Assembly (NCBI GenBank): GCA_028571685.1 | Contig: CM053164.1 | Span: forward strand, 41,156,501-41,220,500 | Reading direction: 5' to 3' | DNA length: 64,000 bases | Origin: Heterohyrax brucei | Taxonomy: Eukaryota; Chordata; Mammalia; Hyracoidea; Procaviidae | Shown here: positions 11,500 through 22,117 of the stretch, in pieces | Numbering within the stretch: position 1 is the first letter of the stretch | Layout of the letters: each line of letters opens with the position of its first letter | Translations under genes and position numbers: made by a program | The notes under the pieces: generated by a model | What the model was told of the DNA's origin: nothing | The model's input: only the letters and a program-made list of their open reading frames with translations | Database searches by the model: none

Positions 11500-12330
11500 C
11501 AGTTCATCCCTCCATTCCCTTTGTGTTTCAGACCATCTGCTATGTGTCAGGTGCCATTCTACTCCCCAGAGACTCTGCAGGGAAAACACAGCCCTCGTTC
11601 TAATGGTGCCTACATTTCAATGGAAGATGAGAGTTAGTAAATGAGATTATGTTGTAATGCACAACATAATCTCAGAGAGTAGAAAGTGCCAGGAAGACAG
11701 GCAGATGAGAGGACATGGTAGAGGGTGGTAAGAGGAGGGATAGGTCCCACTACCAGGGGAGTCTCGAGAAGTCTACTGAGGAGGGGGCCCAGTGAGATGT
11801 AGAGACTGGGAGAAGGCAGGGGAAATGCAACCGTGAAGGTGGAAGGCTGGCAAGAGTTTGGGTGTGTTTGAGAAACAGGCAGAAAGAACAGGCAGCTATA
11901 GCACTCTGAGGAGAGGACGTGGAGGCACAGCAGCCCAGGAGGCCATGGTCAAGAGTTTGGATTTTCTTCTCAGGGTGATGGAAGGCACTGGAAGTTTTTA
12001 AGCAGGGTTGTGATGTGATGTGACTTAAATTTTCAAAAGATCTGTGGCTGCTCTGCTCAGTGGACATCAGATGGAGCCAGGAGACCAGCCGGGTGCCAGG
12101 GAGCAATTCAAAAGGGAGAACGGCAGTGGACGGGACCAGGTGCTGGTTGTGGAGGTGGAGGTGGATACTTAAGGGTATGATTTAAAGGCAGAGTCACTGA
12201 TGAGGAGAATGTGTGTACTGGAGGAAGGAGGAAGGGAGAGGGCTGTAGGAATCCAGGGAAGTGAATAATCCAGAATGGTGCCTAGGTTTTTGATCTGAGC
12301 AACTAGGTAGAAAGTGAGTGCTTACTGAGA
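11500..12330. repeat. Ancient dispersed mammalian repeat (family not named)
   Basis: The segment has landmarks common in mammalian genomes: a GTGTCAGGTGCCATTCTACTCC opening, GGCCATGGTCAAGAGTTTGGATTTT, AAGCAGGGTTGTGATGTGATGTGAC, TCTGTGGCTGCTCTGCTC and GTGCCTAGGTTTTTGATCTGAGCAACTAGG. Several old copies with this order exist in mammals, but I cannot assign the family with confidence. It includes a perfect hairpin at 11642-11674. Confidence 0.5.
11642..11674. repeat. Perfect inverted repeat, 13-bp arms, 7-base loop
   Basis: Left arm TGAGATTATGTTG (11642-11654), loop TAATGCA, right arm CAACATAATCTCA (11662-11674). All 13 pairs match. No T-run or known RNA context suggests a function. Confidence 0.95.
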
Positions 12331-14009
12331 TGAGAAATAAAATTTGGATAGTAACTGGTTTAGTACAGAGACTTTAGACTTCTGTTTTAGACATGCAGGG
12401 TCATTGTGAGATGCTTTATTACAAATTCATACAGGCCGTGCAATGTAGGAGCCTGCAGCTGGGAGAGGGCAGAGCTGGAGATCAGAGTAGAGGATCCAGC
12501 CCTATCCTCCAACACCAGGAGTTTGAAAAGGAAGGAGAGCCCACAGGACAGTGAGGATGACTGGGACTAGGTGTGGGGTCCCAGAGGCCGAGAGAAGTGT
12601 TTCAACAAAGAGAGTAGTCAGCTGTGCTACAGCTGCTGGGAGACCAAAACAGATGACTCAAAAGAGAAACAACTGCTGAAGTCAGCAACATGGGGATCAC
12701 GGAAGGTACTGGCAGCGGAAACTTGGTGTTACATTCAACAGCTGGTTCTCTGAGCAAAAGAAGGGAAAAGAGGTCTGCTGAACCTACGGAGCCTGAGGTG
12801 AACAGAGGGGCCAGACTCCAGAAAAGGCAGGAGAGAGAACGAAGAATACAGCAGCTCTTCCTATCTCCAAGCCCTGTGATAAATGTTTCGCAAACCTCTT
12901 GCAGAGACCCAGGAGGTAGCTATCCTACCCGTCATGCAAAACAGGCCGAAGGCCCACCAAAGTGATGGGCTAGAGCACACAGCCAGGAAATGCCACCCAA
13001 CCCCAGGCCGGGTGTTGAACTCCAAGCACCTGCCCTTCACACTGTGCCTCCCCAAACCTTGCCCCCTCTGACTGCTTCACCTCTATTTCTTTCCATGCCC
13101 CCTCCCCATCCATCTTTGCTCTTATATAATTTCTGTCAGCTCCCACAAGTCCTGGCCTCTGCTTCCTCCTCCAGCAAAAGCTCTGCCTTTCTCTCTGATT
13201 CCTGCGTGTCTGTCATCTGCTGTGTCCTCAGCTGGGCCCTGTGTCCCCGTCCCTGTCAGTGCAGGATGTTTCTACACCTTGCCAAAGGTGGGGGGCTGCA
13301 AGAGTTTCAAAACAGCCTGGAAGAACTTTGTCCTGAGGGACTAGAATGTGGACTTCTGCCCCCTGAATGCTTTTTGGGGAAGAGCCTGGGGGCTCTTCGG
13401 GCCTGGTGGGGTTCTGTCCAGCCTTTGCTCAGCACGGGTGGTCCAGAGATCCACACACACAGACCAAGGAAGCCTCTGGAGGCAGCCAGGAATTGAGTGG
13501 CCAGAACGGCCATGCATTTTTACTGAGAGGTCTGGGAGGACCTCAAAGTTCTCAAGAGAATGTTACAGGTGGAGACCTAAGAAGAGAGATGTCACTGGCA
13601 AACCCAGGCTCCTGACCATAGCCTCTACCACTACCACTACACATGCTCTAGAAAAGAGAGGGGAGTTCAGGCCCCTCAGGTCGCAGGTGAAGCTGGGGTG
13701 ATCCCCGTGGGAGGTCATTGGCAAGGGCCAGAGACAAGATGGAACAAAGAGAAAAGCTTTGACAGGAACGAGGTGGCCTAAGCCTGGCCCTCTCCTGGTC
13801 TCTGAGATGAGGGAAGTGGTCCAAGCTTCCCTCAGCTGTGGGCCTCCTGATGCTGAGGCCCTTCTGCCCCTGCCACTCTGTGAGTGCCCGGCACCCAGCT
13901 CCCACATGGGAGAGAGGACAGAGGTGACCCAAGCACCGCTGAGGCCAGGCCCACACTCTCTTGAGCCCTAACAGGGAGGTTGCAGTAGTAATTAACTCCT
14001 CACACATCC
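12331..14009. other. Unannotated intron
   Basis: No firm repeat. The segment 12331-12600 may continue the preceding old repeat (AGTTTGAAAAGGAAGGAGAG, CAGGACAGTGAGGATGAC). The longest open frame (12990-13496, +, 168 codons) has no recognisable domain. Confidence 0.45.
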
Positions 14010-14055
14010 CCTGGGTTATTTTTAAGCCCCGTTCTTCCCTGGTTTATTTTTAAAA
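14010..14055. promoter_or_regulatory. Paired MEF2-type sites (candidate enhancer motif)
   Basis: TTATTTTTAA occurs exactly at 14016-14025 and 14044-14053, both matching the MEF2 consensus YTAWWWWTAR, 28 bases apart. Each is preceded by CTGG(G/T)TT, so the pair looks like a small direct repeat. The surrounding DNA is free of recognised repeats. Function is inferred from the motif only. Confidence 0.45.
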
Positions 14056-14284
14056 TAATGTTGGCACATGGCTGGCTGACTGCCCTCCCCAGGTGCCTGT
14101 GCCAATCTGGGCCGAGAATGGAGCAGCTTGGGATATGTCCCCTCCTTCAGTGACCCCCACTGTGTGTCTGAGTAACTGGCCACACTGGATGCAGAGGAGG
14201 TTCCTGCCGCCCCAAGCCCTTGGGCCTGGCCTAGGCCAGCAGCAGGGCAGACCGCAGAAGGTGCTTGGGAAGTGGAACGCTGCA

Positions 14285-14385
14285 CCTCTGTCCCGCTTCT
14301 GATACACCCGATACACATGCATTGTGTGACTTCGACCAAGTCCCCACATCTGTCTGAGACTTAACTTCCTCGTCTCTCAGAGGGG
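14285..14385 (+). repeat. MIR SINE fragment
   Basis: GTGTGACTTCGACCAAGTCC and ACTTAACTTCCTCGTCTCTCAGAGGGGA follow the sense MIR order over a short span. Confidence 0.55.
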
Positions 14386-14394
14386 ACTTGTTGT

Positions 14395-14570
14395 CGTTAG
14401 ATGTCATTAGGTCATTTCCCACTTACGGTGAGCCCATATGTAGAGTAGAGCTGCTCCGCAATGTTTTCCGTGCTGCGGCCTTTCAGCAGACTGCCACACC
14501 TGTCTTCAGAGGTGCTATCAGTTAACAACTGTGCGCTTCACTGTTTGCACCACCCAGGAACCTGCCTCGA
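14395..14570 (-). mobile_element. AfroSINE, longer form
   Basis: Reverse-oriented: GTCATTAGGTCATTTCCCAC, ATGTAGAGTAGAGCTGCTCC, TTCAGAGGTGCTATCAGTTAACAAC and a head ending TTTGCACCACCCAGGAACC. Decayed in the middle. Confidence 0.82.
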
Positions 14571-14581
14571 TGACTTAAAAA

Positions 14582-14739
14582 AAACTAATCCGTTGCCATT
14601 AAGTCAATTCCAACTCACAGCAGCACTATAGGATGGAGTAGAACTTCCCATAGAGTTTTCAGTGAGCACCTGGTAGACTCAAACTGCTCACCTTTTGGTT
14701 AGTAGCTGTAGCACTTTACTACGGCACCTGGGTTTCCCA
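14582..14739 (-). mobile_element. AfroSINE
   Basis: AAAACTAATCCGTTGCCATT tail, AAGTCAATTCCAACTCACAG, TATAGGATGGAGTAGAACTT, GACTCAAACTGCTCACC, head ending GGCACCTGGGTTTCC. It lies head-to-tail with the preceding SINE. Confidence 0.92.
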
Positions 14740-15058
14740 CTGACTTTTAAAATACTCAAAAGCGGGCAATCAAGTCAAAGGCTGCACAAACGACCATAAA
14801 GAATGGCTCCCCATGTAAACATGATGCCCTTCGCTGTCTCTGAGTGAGTGACTCTCCAGCTATGAGAAGCCCACCTGTCCCCATTCATCCCTTGCCTGCT
14901 CTCCTGAGACCTGCCATCCGCAATGCCAGTCTGGCCCCACTCTAATCCAGGCCCCAGGGTGGGGAAGGGTAGCCATCAGGTGTAGGCATTAAAAGTCTTT
15001 AGTGTGGGATGTGGGTGACAAGATGACATGGCAGAGCCACCCCCTACCGCAGCATCTT
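14740..15058. other. Unannotated intron
   Basis: Nothing recognised. Confidence 0.45.
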
Positions 15059-15567
15059 CCCCACCTCTGTCAGTCATCTAGTGCTGCTGTAACAGAAATA
15101 CCACAAGTGCATTGTTTTAACAAAGAGAAATGTATTCTCTCACGACAAAGTAGGCTGCAAGCCCCAAATCAGGGCATTAGCTTCAGGGGAAGGCTTCCTC
15201 TCAACGTTGCCTCTGAAGGAAGGTCCTTGTCCTCCACCTTCCCCTGCTCAAGAAGCTTCTCAGGCACAAGGGCCCTGTATCCAAAGGACATACTCTGCCC
15301 TGGTGCTGCTTTCCCGGTGAGGTTCTTAACTCTCTGCTCCCTTCCCTTTCCTTTTATCTCATGACAGACAAAAGATGGCCCTCCAAGGAAGCTCCCTTTA
15401 CACCGGATCAGAGATGTGACCTGGCTAAGGGTGTTACAATCCCACCCCATCCCCTTTAACAGAAAATTACAATCCTAAAATGGAAGACAACCACACAGTA
15501 GTGGGACCTATGCCCTGGCCAAATTGATGCACACATTTTTGGGGGGATGTAATTCAGCTCATGATGC
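15059..15567 (-). mobile_element. Solo MaLR (ERVL-type) LTR
   Basis: On the + strand it begins GTCATCTAGTGCTGCTGTAACAG and ends with the antisense of the typical MaLR start (TTGGGGGGATGTAATTCAGC). It aligns by eye with the LTR at 46996-47506 (GAAATACCACAAGT, GGAAGGTC, TGGTGCTGCTTTC). No internal sequence adjoins, so it is a solo LTR of this non-infectious endogenous family. Confidence 0.82.
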
Positions 15568-16687
15568 CACCATCTCTGCTCAGGCACCTTCTAGACAACT
15601 TAGCTCTGGAAAAGCACTTTCAGAGGTTAGCTCCCAAATCCTTTCCCTGGTGCTAGCAATATAGCTAAGGTGGGAGAGATCCGTCAGGGGCATATTGTAG
15701 AGAATGCTGAGTGCAGGTTAAAAGTTTGGATTTCTTTTCCTGTAGGCAGGAGGAGGTGTCTGAGCAGAGGAGAGACACGGCGGAGTAGACCCAGTCTGGA
15801 AGCAACGGTGGGGAAGAGGGAGGGGGCTAGCAGCAGCTCCTGAGTCCAGACTCATCAGGGTGAGGGACTAGACTGAAGGGTGACTGTAGGAACAGGGAGA
15901 GGGTGCAGAGGTGGGGGAGAAGTGGCTTGGAGTCATTATAGGAGAAGAAAAGGAGGGAAGAGGTAAGGTGTTCATGAGGACACAGAGCTCAGGTGGTGCA
16001 GAGAGGGCCGGCTTGGGGGAAATGATGCATTTAGGTACTTGTAGCCTGGCCAGGCTCGGGTGCTTGTGGGTCAGCCAGGTGGTGACTGGAAACACAGTAT
16101 AGGTTGGAGCTAGAGGCAGCTCCTTGGTGGCCTTCCATTGGGCCAATATCAAAGAGGCCAGGAAGAGTCTTGGCCCGCTCCCACAGTCACAGGGGAGACT
16201 GAGAAGGACAGAGGGGAGCAGAGGCTGGGGTGTTTTGAGAGAAGTCGGGGGTGGTGTGGCCAGCAGAGCTGGACGTGACCAGAATGCAAAGGAAAATGAG
16301 GAGGTCAGCCGCCAGGAGAGCCATGTGTGGTTATCCAGGTTGTGCACTGTTCAAAAGAATCCACTGAGGGGTTGAAGGAAGCTGAAGTCCGACCTGCTCA
16401 CTAAGCCACGCACCCTCTAAAGTTGCATCCACCTAGAAAGGTTCCTTTTTTCTAATTTGCCACAGAGTGCCAGGTTGCCAGAGTGACAATGCTATCAAGG
16501 CAACTAGTTTGATACTCGAGAGACCCCAGATGCCCTTGGGAAAAGTAGTCTTGGTGGAAAGTTGGGGCAGTCTGATCAGTGAGGCAGGGAAGCAATAGAT
16601 CTATAACACTCAGTGGAAGTAAGACCAAGGAGAGGGGTTCAGTGGCCCCCACCGCTCAACTCCTTCACTTCCCTTTTTAAAGACTTG
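15568..16687. other. Unannotated intron, possibly old repeat
   Basis: The block has purine-rich stretches and landmarks (AAAGTTTGGATTTCTTTTCC, GGAGTCATTATAGG, GATGCATTTAGG) reminiscent of the old repeat at 11500-12330, but too decayed to call. An open frame on the minus strand (15868-16347, 159 codons) has no domain. Confidence 0.4.
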
Positions 16688-16895
16688 AGGTCCCTCGGGA
16701 GAGGCTAGAAAAGGGGTCTAGTGGTGGAAATGCTGACCAAAGGACTGCATGTTTGAGTCCACCTAGAGGCACTGCAAAAGAAAGGCCTGGTAATCTAATT
16801 AAAAAAAACAATAAAACAACTGTATAGCACCATTCTGCTCTAACATATGAGGGGGTACCATGAGTTGAAATCAATTCAACAGCAATTGGTCTACA
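16688..16895 (+). mobile_element. AfroSINE, longer form, sense orientation
   Basis: TTTGAGTCCACCTAGAGGCAC, GCAAAAGAAAGGCCTGGTAATCTA, an A-rich insertion (about 16799-16820), CACCATTCTGCTCTAACATATG and TACCATGAGTTGAAATCAATTCAACAGCAATTGGT tail. Confidence 0.87.
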
Positions 16896-17089
16896 GTGGA
16901 TGGATAGAAAATACCCTAAAGCAGGTGGGGTGGGGGCAGTTTCAGGAGCAAAGCCTGGAGGAGGAACTGGGGGCAGGGACAAACACAACCAGGGTCACCC
17001 CCTTGGATGTGAGAGAAGGGATCCAAGCACACAGAGACAAGTAGGAACAGCAGTATGGGGGAGACACCAGAGGGGTTCAGTGCATATAC

Positions 17090-17275
17090 TTGCTGAGTGA
17101 CCTTGAGCAAGTCATTCAACCTCTGTGGCTCAGTTCCCACAACTTTAAATAGGGGTAATAATTGCACCTCCTAAATAAGGTTACTTGAAGATTAAATGGA
17201 ATACATATATTAGCTCAACTAGAGCACTGCCTGGCACTTAGTAAGCACTGTATAAATGTTAGCTAGTATTGTTTT
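17090..17275 (+). repeat. MIR SINE
   Basis: GAGTGACCTTGAGCAAGTCATTCAACCTCTGTGGCTCAG, GGGGTAATAATTGCACCTCC, GCACTGCCTGGCACTTAGTAAGCACTGTATAAATG: a long, well preserved sense copy. Confidence 0.9.
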
Positions 17276-18060
17276 GAATCAGGGAGGAGGGAGCAGTGAC
17301 AGAAGCATTTAATCATTTGAACTAAGTCAAGTGCAGAGAAAGCCAGCTTGCCAGACTTCACATCGGGGTGGGAGGAGGGGTGATATGGGGCATTGTAAAA
17401 GCTGGGTCCCAAGGAGGCTGCCTGGGTCCTGGGGCAGCTTCCTGGGTCCTGGGGAGACTGCCCAGCTTGGAGCTCTTGGCACCATAAAAAGCAAACTCAG
17501 GACATAAATAGGCAGCCTCTATAGGCCATAGGAGCCATGAAGTCATTCTCCTATTATACCCGTGCCTGGTCCATCTCTTATCCAATTCTGGACTGTGAAT
17601 AGCAGTGTGGATAGGGAGCCTGGACAGTGGGCGGAGTGGCAGAGAAGACTGAAAAGGCTGGAACGCAAGGTCAGAGAGGGGGCCAAGCCAGTGAGTCAAG
17701 CTGGAGAGGCAGGCTGGGGCAGAGCAAGCGTCTGCTCCAGTCCCTGTGTGAAGGGCAGTCTCCCCAGGGATGGGGCAGCCGTTTGCTCTTCTCCACATGA
17801 GAAGCATTTCCAAGAGAAGCAGGACTGAGACAAGTGCGCTTCCATGGGAAGTGGTGGAACTTAGCCTCTCAAAAGAGACTCTTCTGTCCATTCTGAGCCT
17901 GTGTTGTCGGGGAGGGCTGGTTGTGGCAGCTTCTTAGATGCCCAACAGCCTGAGACCTGAGGTACAAGCTTTCCTGTTTGTGTGAGTCTTTCTCATCATC
18001 TATCTGGCTGTGACGACCTCTGCCCTGGATGGTGGCTGGGAGGTACATGGGGCATTGCCG
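17276..18060. other. Unannotated intron with CArG-like motifs and a short duplication
   Basis: A 20-odd-base unit (CCTGGGTCCTGGGGCAGCT / CCTGGGTCCTGGGGAGACT) is repeated at about 17419-17462. CCATAAAAAG (17482-17491) and CATAAATAGG (17503-17512) are each one base off the serum-response CArG consensus. The 177-codon open frame on the minus strand (17358-17891) looks spurious. Confidence 0.45.
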
Positions 18061-18177
18061 TATGTGTGTGTGTGTGTGTGTGTGCACGTGCGTGTGTATA
18101 CATGTGCTCCAGTGTGTGTGTGTGTGTGTGTGTGCACGCACGTGCGCATGTGTACACATGTGCCCCAGTGTGTGTGC
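18061..18177. repeat. Compound TG microsatellite with two related units
   Basis: Two successive units each consist of a (TG) run, a GCACGTGCGTGTG-type segment, a TATACATGTGC or TACACATGTGC segment and then CCAG(TG)n. The alternating purine-pyrimidine sequence could adopt Z-DNA. It is the source of Cys/Val-rich and His/Thr-rich open frames on both strands, which are not genes. Confidence 0.93.
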
Positions 18178-19029
18178 CGAGTGTGGAGAACCACACCTGC
18201 AGATGGCTCAGAGGGAATGAAAGTCCCTGTTGCTTGGAGTCCCCCTTCTGGGCGCCACGCCAATCTGCACCATCTGAGCTCCTGGCCCCTGGGAAGGTGC
18301 TGAACCTAAGAAAAGCCTCCTTCTACATTTCCTGGCATCTTCCCCAAATTCTCTGCCAACCTAGAGCTGTCTGGGCCACCAGCCATGACCAAAAATGAGA
18401 GTGAGGAAGCAGGTGACAGAGATGGGGTCCACAGTGGACATGCTGGCTTCAAAGCGTCCTCACCAAACTCAGCTATCAGGACCAGCTTCCCTCATTCACT
18501 GGGCACCCTCTATGCGTGTTGGGCAAGGTGGGGACAGTAAGGGAAGACATACTGGTCAGTGCCCGTGGAGAGTGGCAAAGCAGAGAACAGTGTGATGCCT
18601 CCAGCTAGGGACCAGAAAAGGGTCCCTGAGGAGGAGGCCCTGAGCTGTCCTTGGGGGCAGAAACTCCAGGCAGCAGGGAGAGTATGAAGAAGAGCTCAGA
18701 GGTAAAGCACTGGGCATGTGCAGGGAACCCTTGGAACAGGGGACCAGAAGTGTCAGGGGAGTCAGAGAGAGCAGACCAGGCAGGAGCCCGTGTCAGGTTG
18801 AGTAGGGATAGCCTTACGTGCCTGGACTACATGGTGTGGATTTGGGGAACTGAGGGAGAGCTGAGCAGTAAGTGGCAACTCAGAACTTAGCATTAAAAAG
18901 CAATGTAAATAATAGCTTCTACTCCATGCCAGGCCCTGTATTTCTAATACCAAGGCCACTCAGTTACTTAGTAAGCAATGGGCTGAGAGAGCCCATGCAG
19001 GTACTGAGAGAAGCAACAGGCTCAAGATC
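18178..19029. other. Unannotated intron
   Basis: 18600-18900 contains AGGGACCAGAAAAGGGTCCCTGAGGAGGAGG and TAGCCTTACGTGCCTGG, faintly like the old repeat at 11500. Otherwise nothing recognised. Confidence 0.4.
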
Positions 19030-19165
19030 AGGTAGCCCAACTCTGGTGTTGCAACCTTGGGCAAGACACCCAACTTTTTCCAGGCTTTCATGTCCCCAGC
19101 TGCCAAATGGAAATCACCCTGCCCAATGGGCCACAGGGGACTGTTCCATGACACTGTCAAATGCT
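19030..19165 (+). repeat. MIR SINE fragment
   Basis: GCAACCTTGGGCAAGACACCCAAC, CCCCAGCTGCCAAATGGAAATCACC gives the sense MIR order in decayed form. Confidence 0.6.
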
Positions 19166-20244
19166 GTGCCCAGGTAGGTCTTCTGACACCAAGCTAGGGC
19201 CCTTCTACAGGTGAATCACCACAGAGACCATACCAGGGACACAGTGTTTGGGGGCCAGGCCCCTACATCAAGATCGCTGGAGCATTCCTAGGGCCCAGCA
19301 CCCCTTGGAACCAGTGCAAGTAAAATAGGGCTTCTGAAGGGAAAGACCACCACTTAGTGCTGACAATGTCAAAGGTTGGCAGCCAGAAGCCCAGGCCTCT
19401 CATTCTTCTCCTGTACTGTATCGTCTCTGTCTGTACTGTGTCGTCATTTCAGCCTTCTCTTCTTCTGTAACTGTGACTAGCATATGGTTTTTGCTCACTC
19501 TCATCCCAGCTGGATTCGAGTTCTTTATAGCTTCGCAGCTGAGTTCCCCAAAGTTGACCCAACCCTTCCAGTCCCAACCACAATGACTTAGCTCAGCCAG
19601 GAGCTCAAGTCCTTTTGGATGAGGAGTCTATCCCAGTTGACTGTGACCTGGGCTAGGGTCACATGGTACAAAGAGGCTGCCTTGATTAGGACTGCTGGGG
19701 GGAGGAAAATTCCAAAGAGATGGAAGCCAGGCAGACACTCCAAATCTGTCCACCATGGATGACCCTCTGTGAATCCTGACCCCAGCCTTCCCACTTCAGT
19801 CTCTTCACCTCCTGCTTCATCTGGCTCAGGGTCAGACATCCCTACAGGTTTCCTAAAGAATCTCTAAGAGGTTTCTCACTAGGATGAAAGGATGACCATT
19901 CAACCTCTGGATTGATCAGAAAGCAGGAGAGGAGCTCAGCAGAGAGGGTCTTCTCCAAGACAACATCCTGTACCCTCACAAGTTTGAGCACCCACTTCAC
20001 GCACGCACCAAGACCTGCATGCTACCCTGAGGGCATGCTGGCTCGCTCTTCTACTGGAAGGATTTTCCACTCTCTCTTAACAGTGTAGGTGATCCCAGAG
20101 ACACCCTTTTGATAGTGACACTGGAAAGTGCCTGGACTTTAAAGGCCAAAAGACCTTGGCTGAATGGCTTTGCCAATTTTTATTTGCACAACATTTGGTA
20201 AATAGTATTAAACTTCCCAATGCCTTGGCTTGGTGAAAGAGTCA
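19166..20244. other. Unannotated intron
   Basis: No repeat or exon recognised over about 1.1 kb up to the RTE element. There is a short near-repeat CTGTACTGTATCGTCTCTGT / CTGTACTGTGTCGTC at about 19412-19446. Confidence 0.45.
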
Positions 20245-21011
20245 TGAATAACCTGCAATATGTGGATGACATACTCTGGTTCACTGAAAGTGAAGAGGAC
20301 TTGAAGCACTTACTGAGAAAGATCTTTCAGTATGGATTATACCTCAACATTCTGAAAACAAAAATTGTCACATCTAGACCAATAGGCAGCATCTTGATAA
20401 ACAGAGAAAAGATTTAAGTGGCCAAGGATTTCATTTTACTTGGGTCCATAATCTACACTGACAGAAGCAGCAGTCGAGAAATCAAATGATGCATTCCACT
20501 GGGCAAATATGCTACGAAAGACCTCTATCAAGTGTTAAAAAGCAAAGATGTCACTTTGAGGACTACAGTGCACCTAAAGCAAGCCATATTTTTAGTCATT
20601 TCATATGCATAAAAAATCTGGACAACACACAAGGAAAAAGACTGAAGAAAAAGTGATGCCTTTGAATTACGGTGTTGGCAAAGGACATTGAATATCCCAC
20701 GGACTGCCAGGAGAACGAACAAATCTGTCTTGGAAAAAGTATAGCCCGAGTGCTCCTTGAAAGCAAAGATGGCAAGACTTTGTCTTACATACATTGGACA
20801 CACTATCAGAAGGGACCAATCCATGGAGAAGAACATCATGCTCGGTAAATGTGGAATCAGAGAAACAGAGGGAGCCCTTGACGAGATTAAGTGACATGGC
20901 TGCAGTGGGTTCAAAGAGCAGTGACCATGAGGATGGCCCAGGCAGAACAGTGCTGTTTTCTGTTGTATACAGGGCTGCTCTGAGCCAACAGCACCTCACA
21001 ACAATAACATG
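20245..21011 (+). mobile_element. Afrotherian RTE-type LINE, 3' end
   Basis: The element encodes the end of an RTE reverse transcriptase. An open stretch (20220-20417, 65 codons) contains NLQYVDDILWFTESEEDLKHLL with the YxDD catalytic box, followed by frames broken by stops. Downstream landmarks are GATTTCATTTTACTTGGGTC, AGCAAAGATGTCACTTTGAGG, TTTGAATTACGGTGTTGGC, GAACGAACAAATCTGTCTTGG and CATGCTCGGTAAATG. It ends GTATACAGGGCTGCTCTGAGCCAACAGCACCTCACAACAATAAC, a tail akin to the AfroSINE tail. It is 5'-truncated (a full RTE is over 3 kb) and non-functional. The family is known in elephant as RTE1 (recognition, not a search). Confidence 0.92.
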
Positions 21012-21018
21012 CCTCCTC

Positions 21019-21167
21019 TGAGCCCTGGTGGCACAGTGGTGACAGCTGCTAATCAAAGAGGTCGGAAGTTCAAATCTACCAGCTGTTCCTTGGAAACCCT
21101 GTGGGACACTTCTGCTCTGTCCTACAGGACCGCTATGAGCTGGAATCAACTTGACGGCAACAGTTGA
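21019..21167 (+). mobile_element. AfroSINE
   Basis: GAGCCCTGGTGGCACAGTGG head, GAAGTTCAAATCTACCAGCTG, ACCCTGTGGGACACTTCTGC, CCGCTATGAGCTGGAATCAACTTGACGGCAACAG tail. It lies 8 bases after the RTE tail in the same orientation. Confidence 0.94.
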
Positions 21168-21189
21168 GTCTCTAGCATGCCTGAGTTGG

Positions 21190-21385
21190 ACCTTACTGAG
21201 TGGCACAGATGGTTAAGCACTCAAGTACTAAGCCAAAAGGGTGGTGGTCCAAACCCACCACAGACATCTCCGAAGACAGGCCTGGTGATCTGCTTCTGAA
21301 AGGTCACAGCCCTGGAAGTCCCATGGGGCAGTTCTACCCTGTGCATGTGGCATTACCAGCAAACTCCATGGCAACTAACAACCGC
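21190..21385 (+). mobile_element. AfroSINE, longer form
   Basis: GAGTGGCACAGATGGTTAAGCAC, GTCCAAACCCACCACAG, GGCCTGGTGATCTGCTTCTGAAAGGTCACAGCC, ATGGGGCAGTTCTACCCTG, then a degraded tail ACTCCATGGCAACTAACAACC. Confidence 0.88.
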
Positions 21386-22117
21386 AGCGTGCTTCCTTTT
21401 CTTCTTTAAGGTCCTCGTTTCTATGCCTCTGTGCCTCCTTGAGGGATAGAGATAATGTAAAGGCATCCAGATTACCTAATGTCTTTACCATTATCAGCAG
21501 AAGCGCCAGCAGAGAAGTTACGGGCTCACCTCTAGCACCTGTATGCCTCCCTTTCTCTCCTCTCCCATCTGCTGACATTCCATCCCCTTGCCACCCCACC
21601 TCTTGCACCAGAAGCAGCCACACAGAACAAGGGTACAAGAGGCAAGGCCCTACTGAGGGACCAGCTTTAGGCCCTGACCAGCACTCGAAAGGCTTCTCCA
21701 GTGGGGAGCCCTCTCCCCCTATTCTGTGCAGGCTGACTTGACCAAAGGAGCTTTGCTGGCAGAGCTATCACTGTGCACAATGAAATGGACAAATGTGCCA
21801 GGCAAGGCCTGCCAAGAGAGGCTGAGGGAGTGGCAGAGATGGATGTCGTGTGGACAGCAGAGAGAAGGGGCTGCCAATGGGCCAGAGCAGGAGCAAGGCT
21901 TCTTGGGAGAAGGTGGCAGCTAAGGGACCCGCAGGAAGACAGCAGCTAGCAAGGCATCAGTGAAGGAAAGTGCTGAGTGTTTAAAAACAGAAACACAGGG
22001 GATGATAGTTTGGGAGTGGGAAAGAGGATCTACGATTTTGGCTATATTCGAGATTCAACACCAGGCACAAATCTCTTGAAATATCAAGAATCAATGTTGT
22101 CTTTTAAAGCTAAAATT
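21386..22117. other. Unannotated intron
   Basis: No repeat recognised. 21980-22110 is AT-rich and ends in AAAATTAAAAAACAAAAAACTG directly before a SINE. Confidence 0.45.

Noticed and set aside
18000-18303. Cys/Val-rich and His/Thr-rich small proteins on both strands
   Set aside because: Translations of the TG microsatellite.
20667-21206. 179-codon minus-strand open frame
   Set aside because: Antisense to the RTE LINE and the following SINE.
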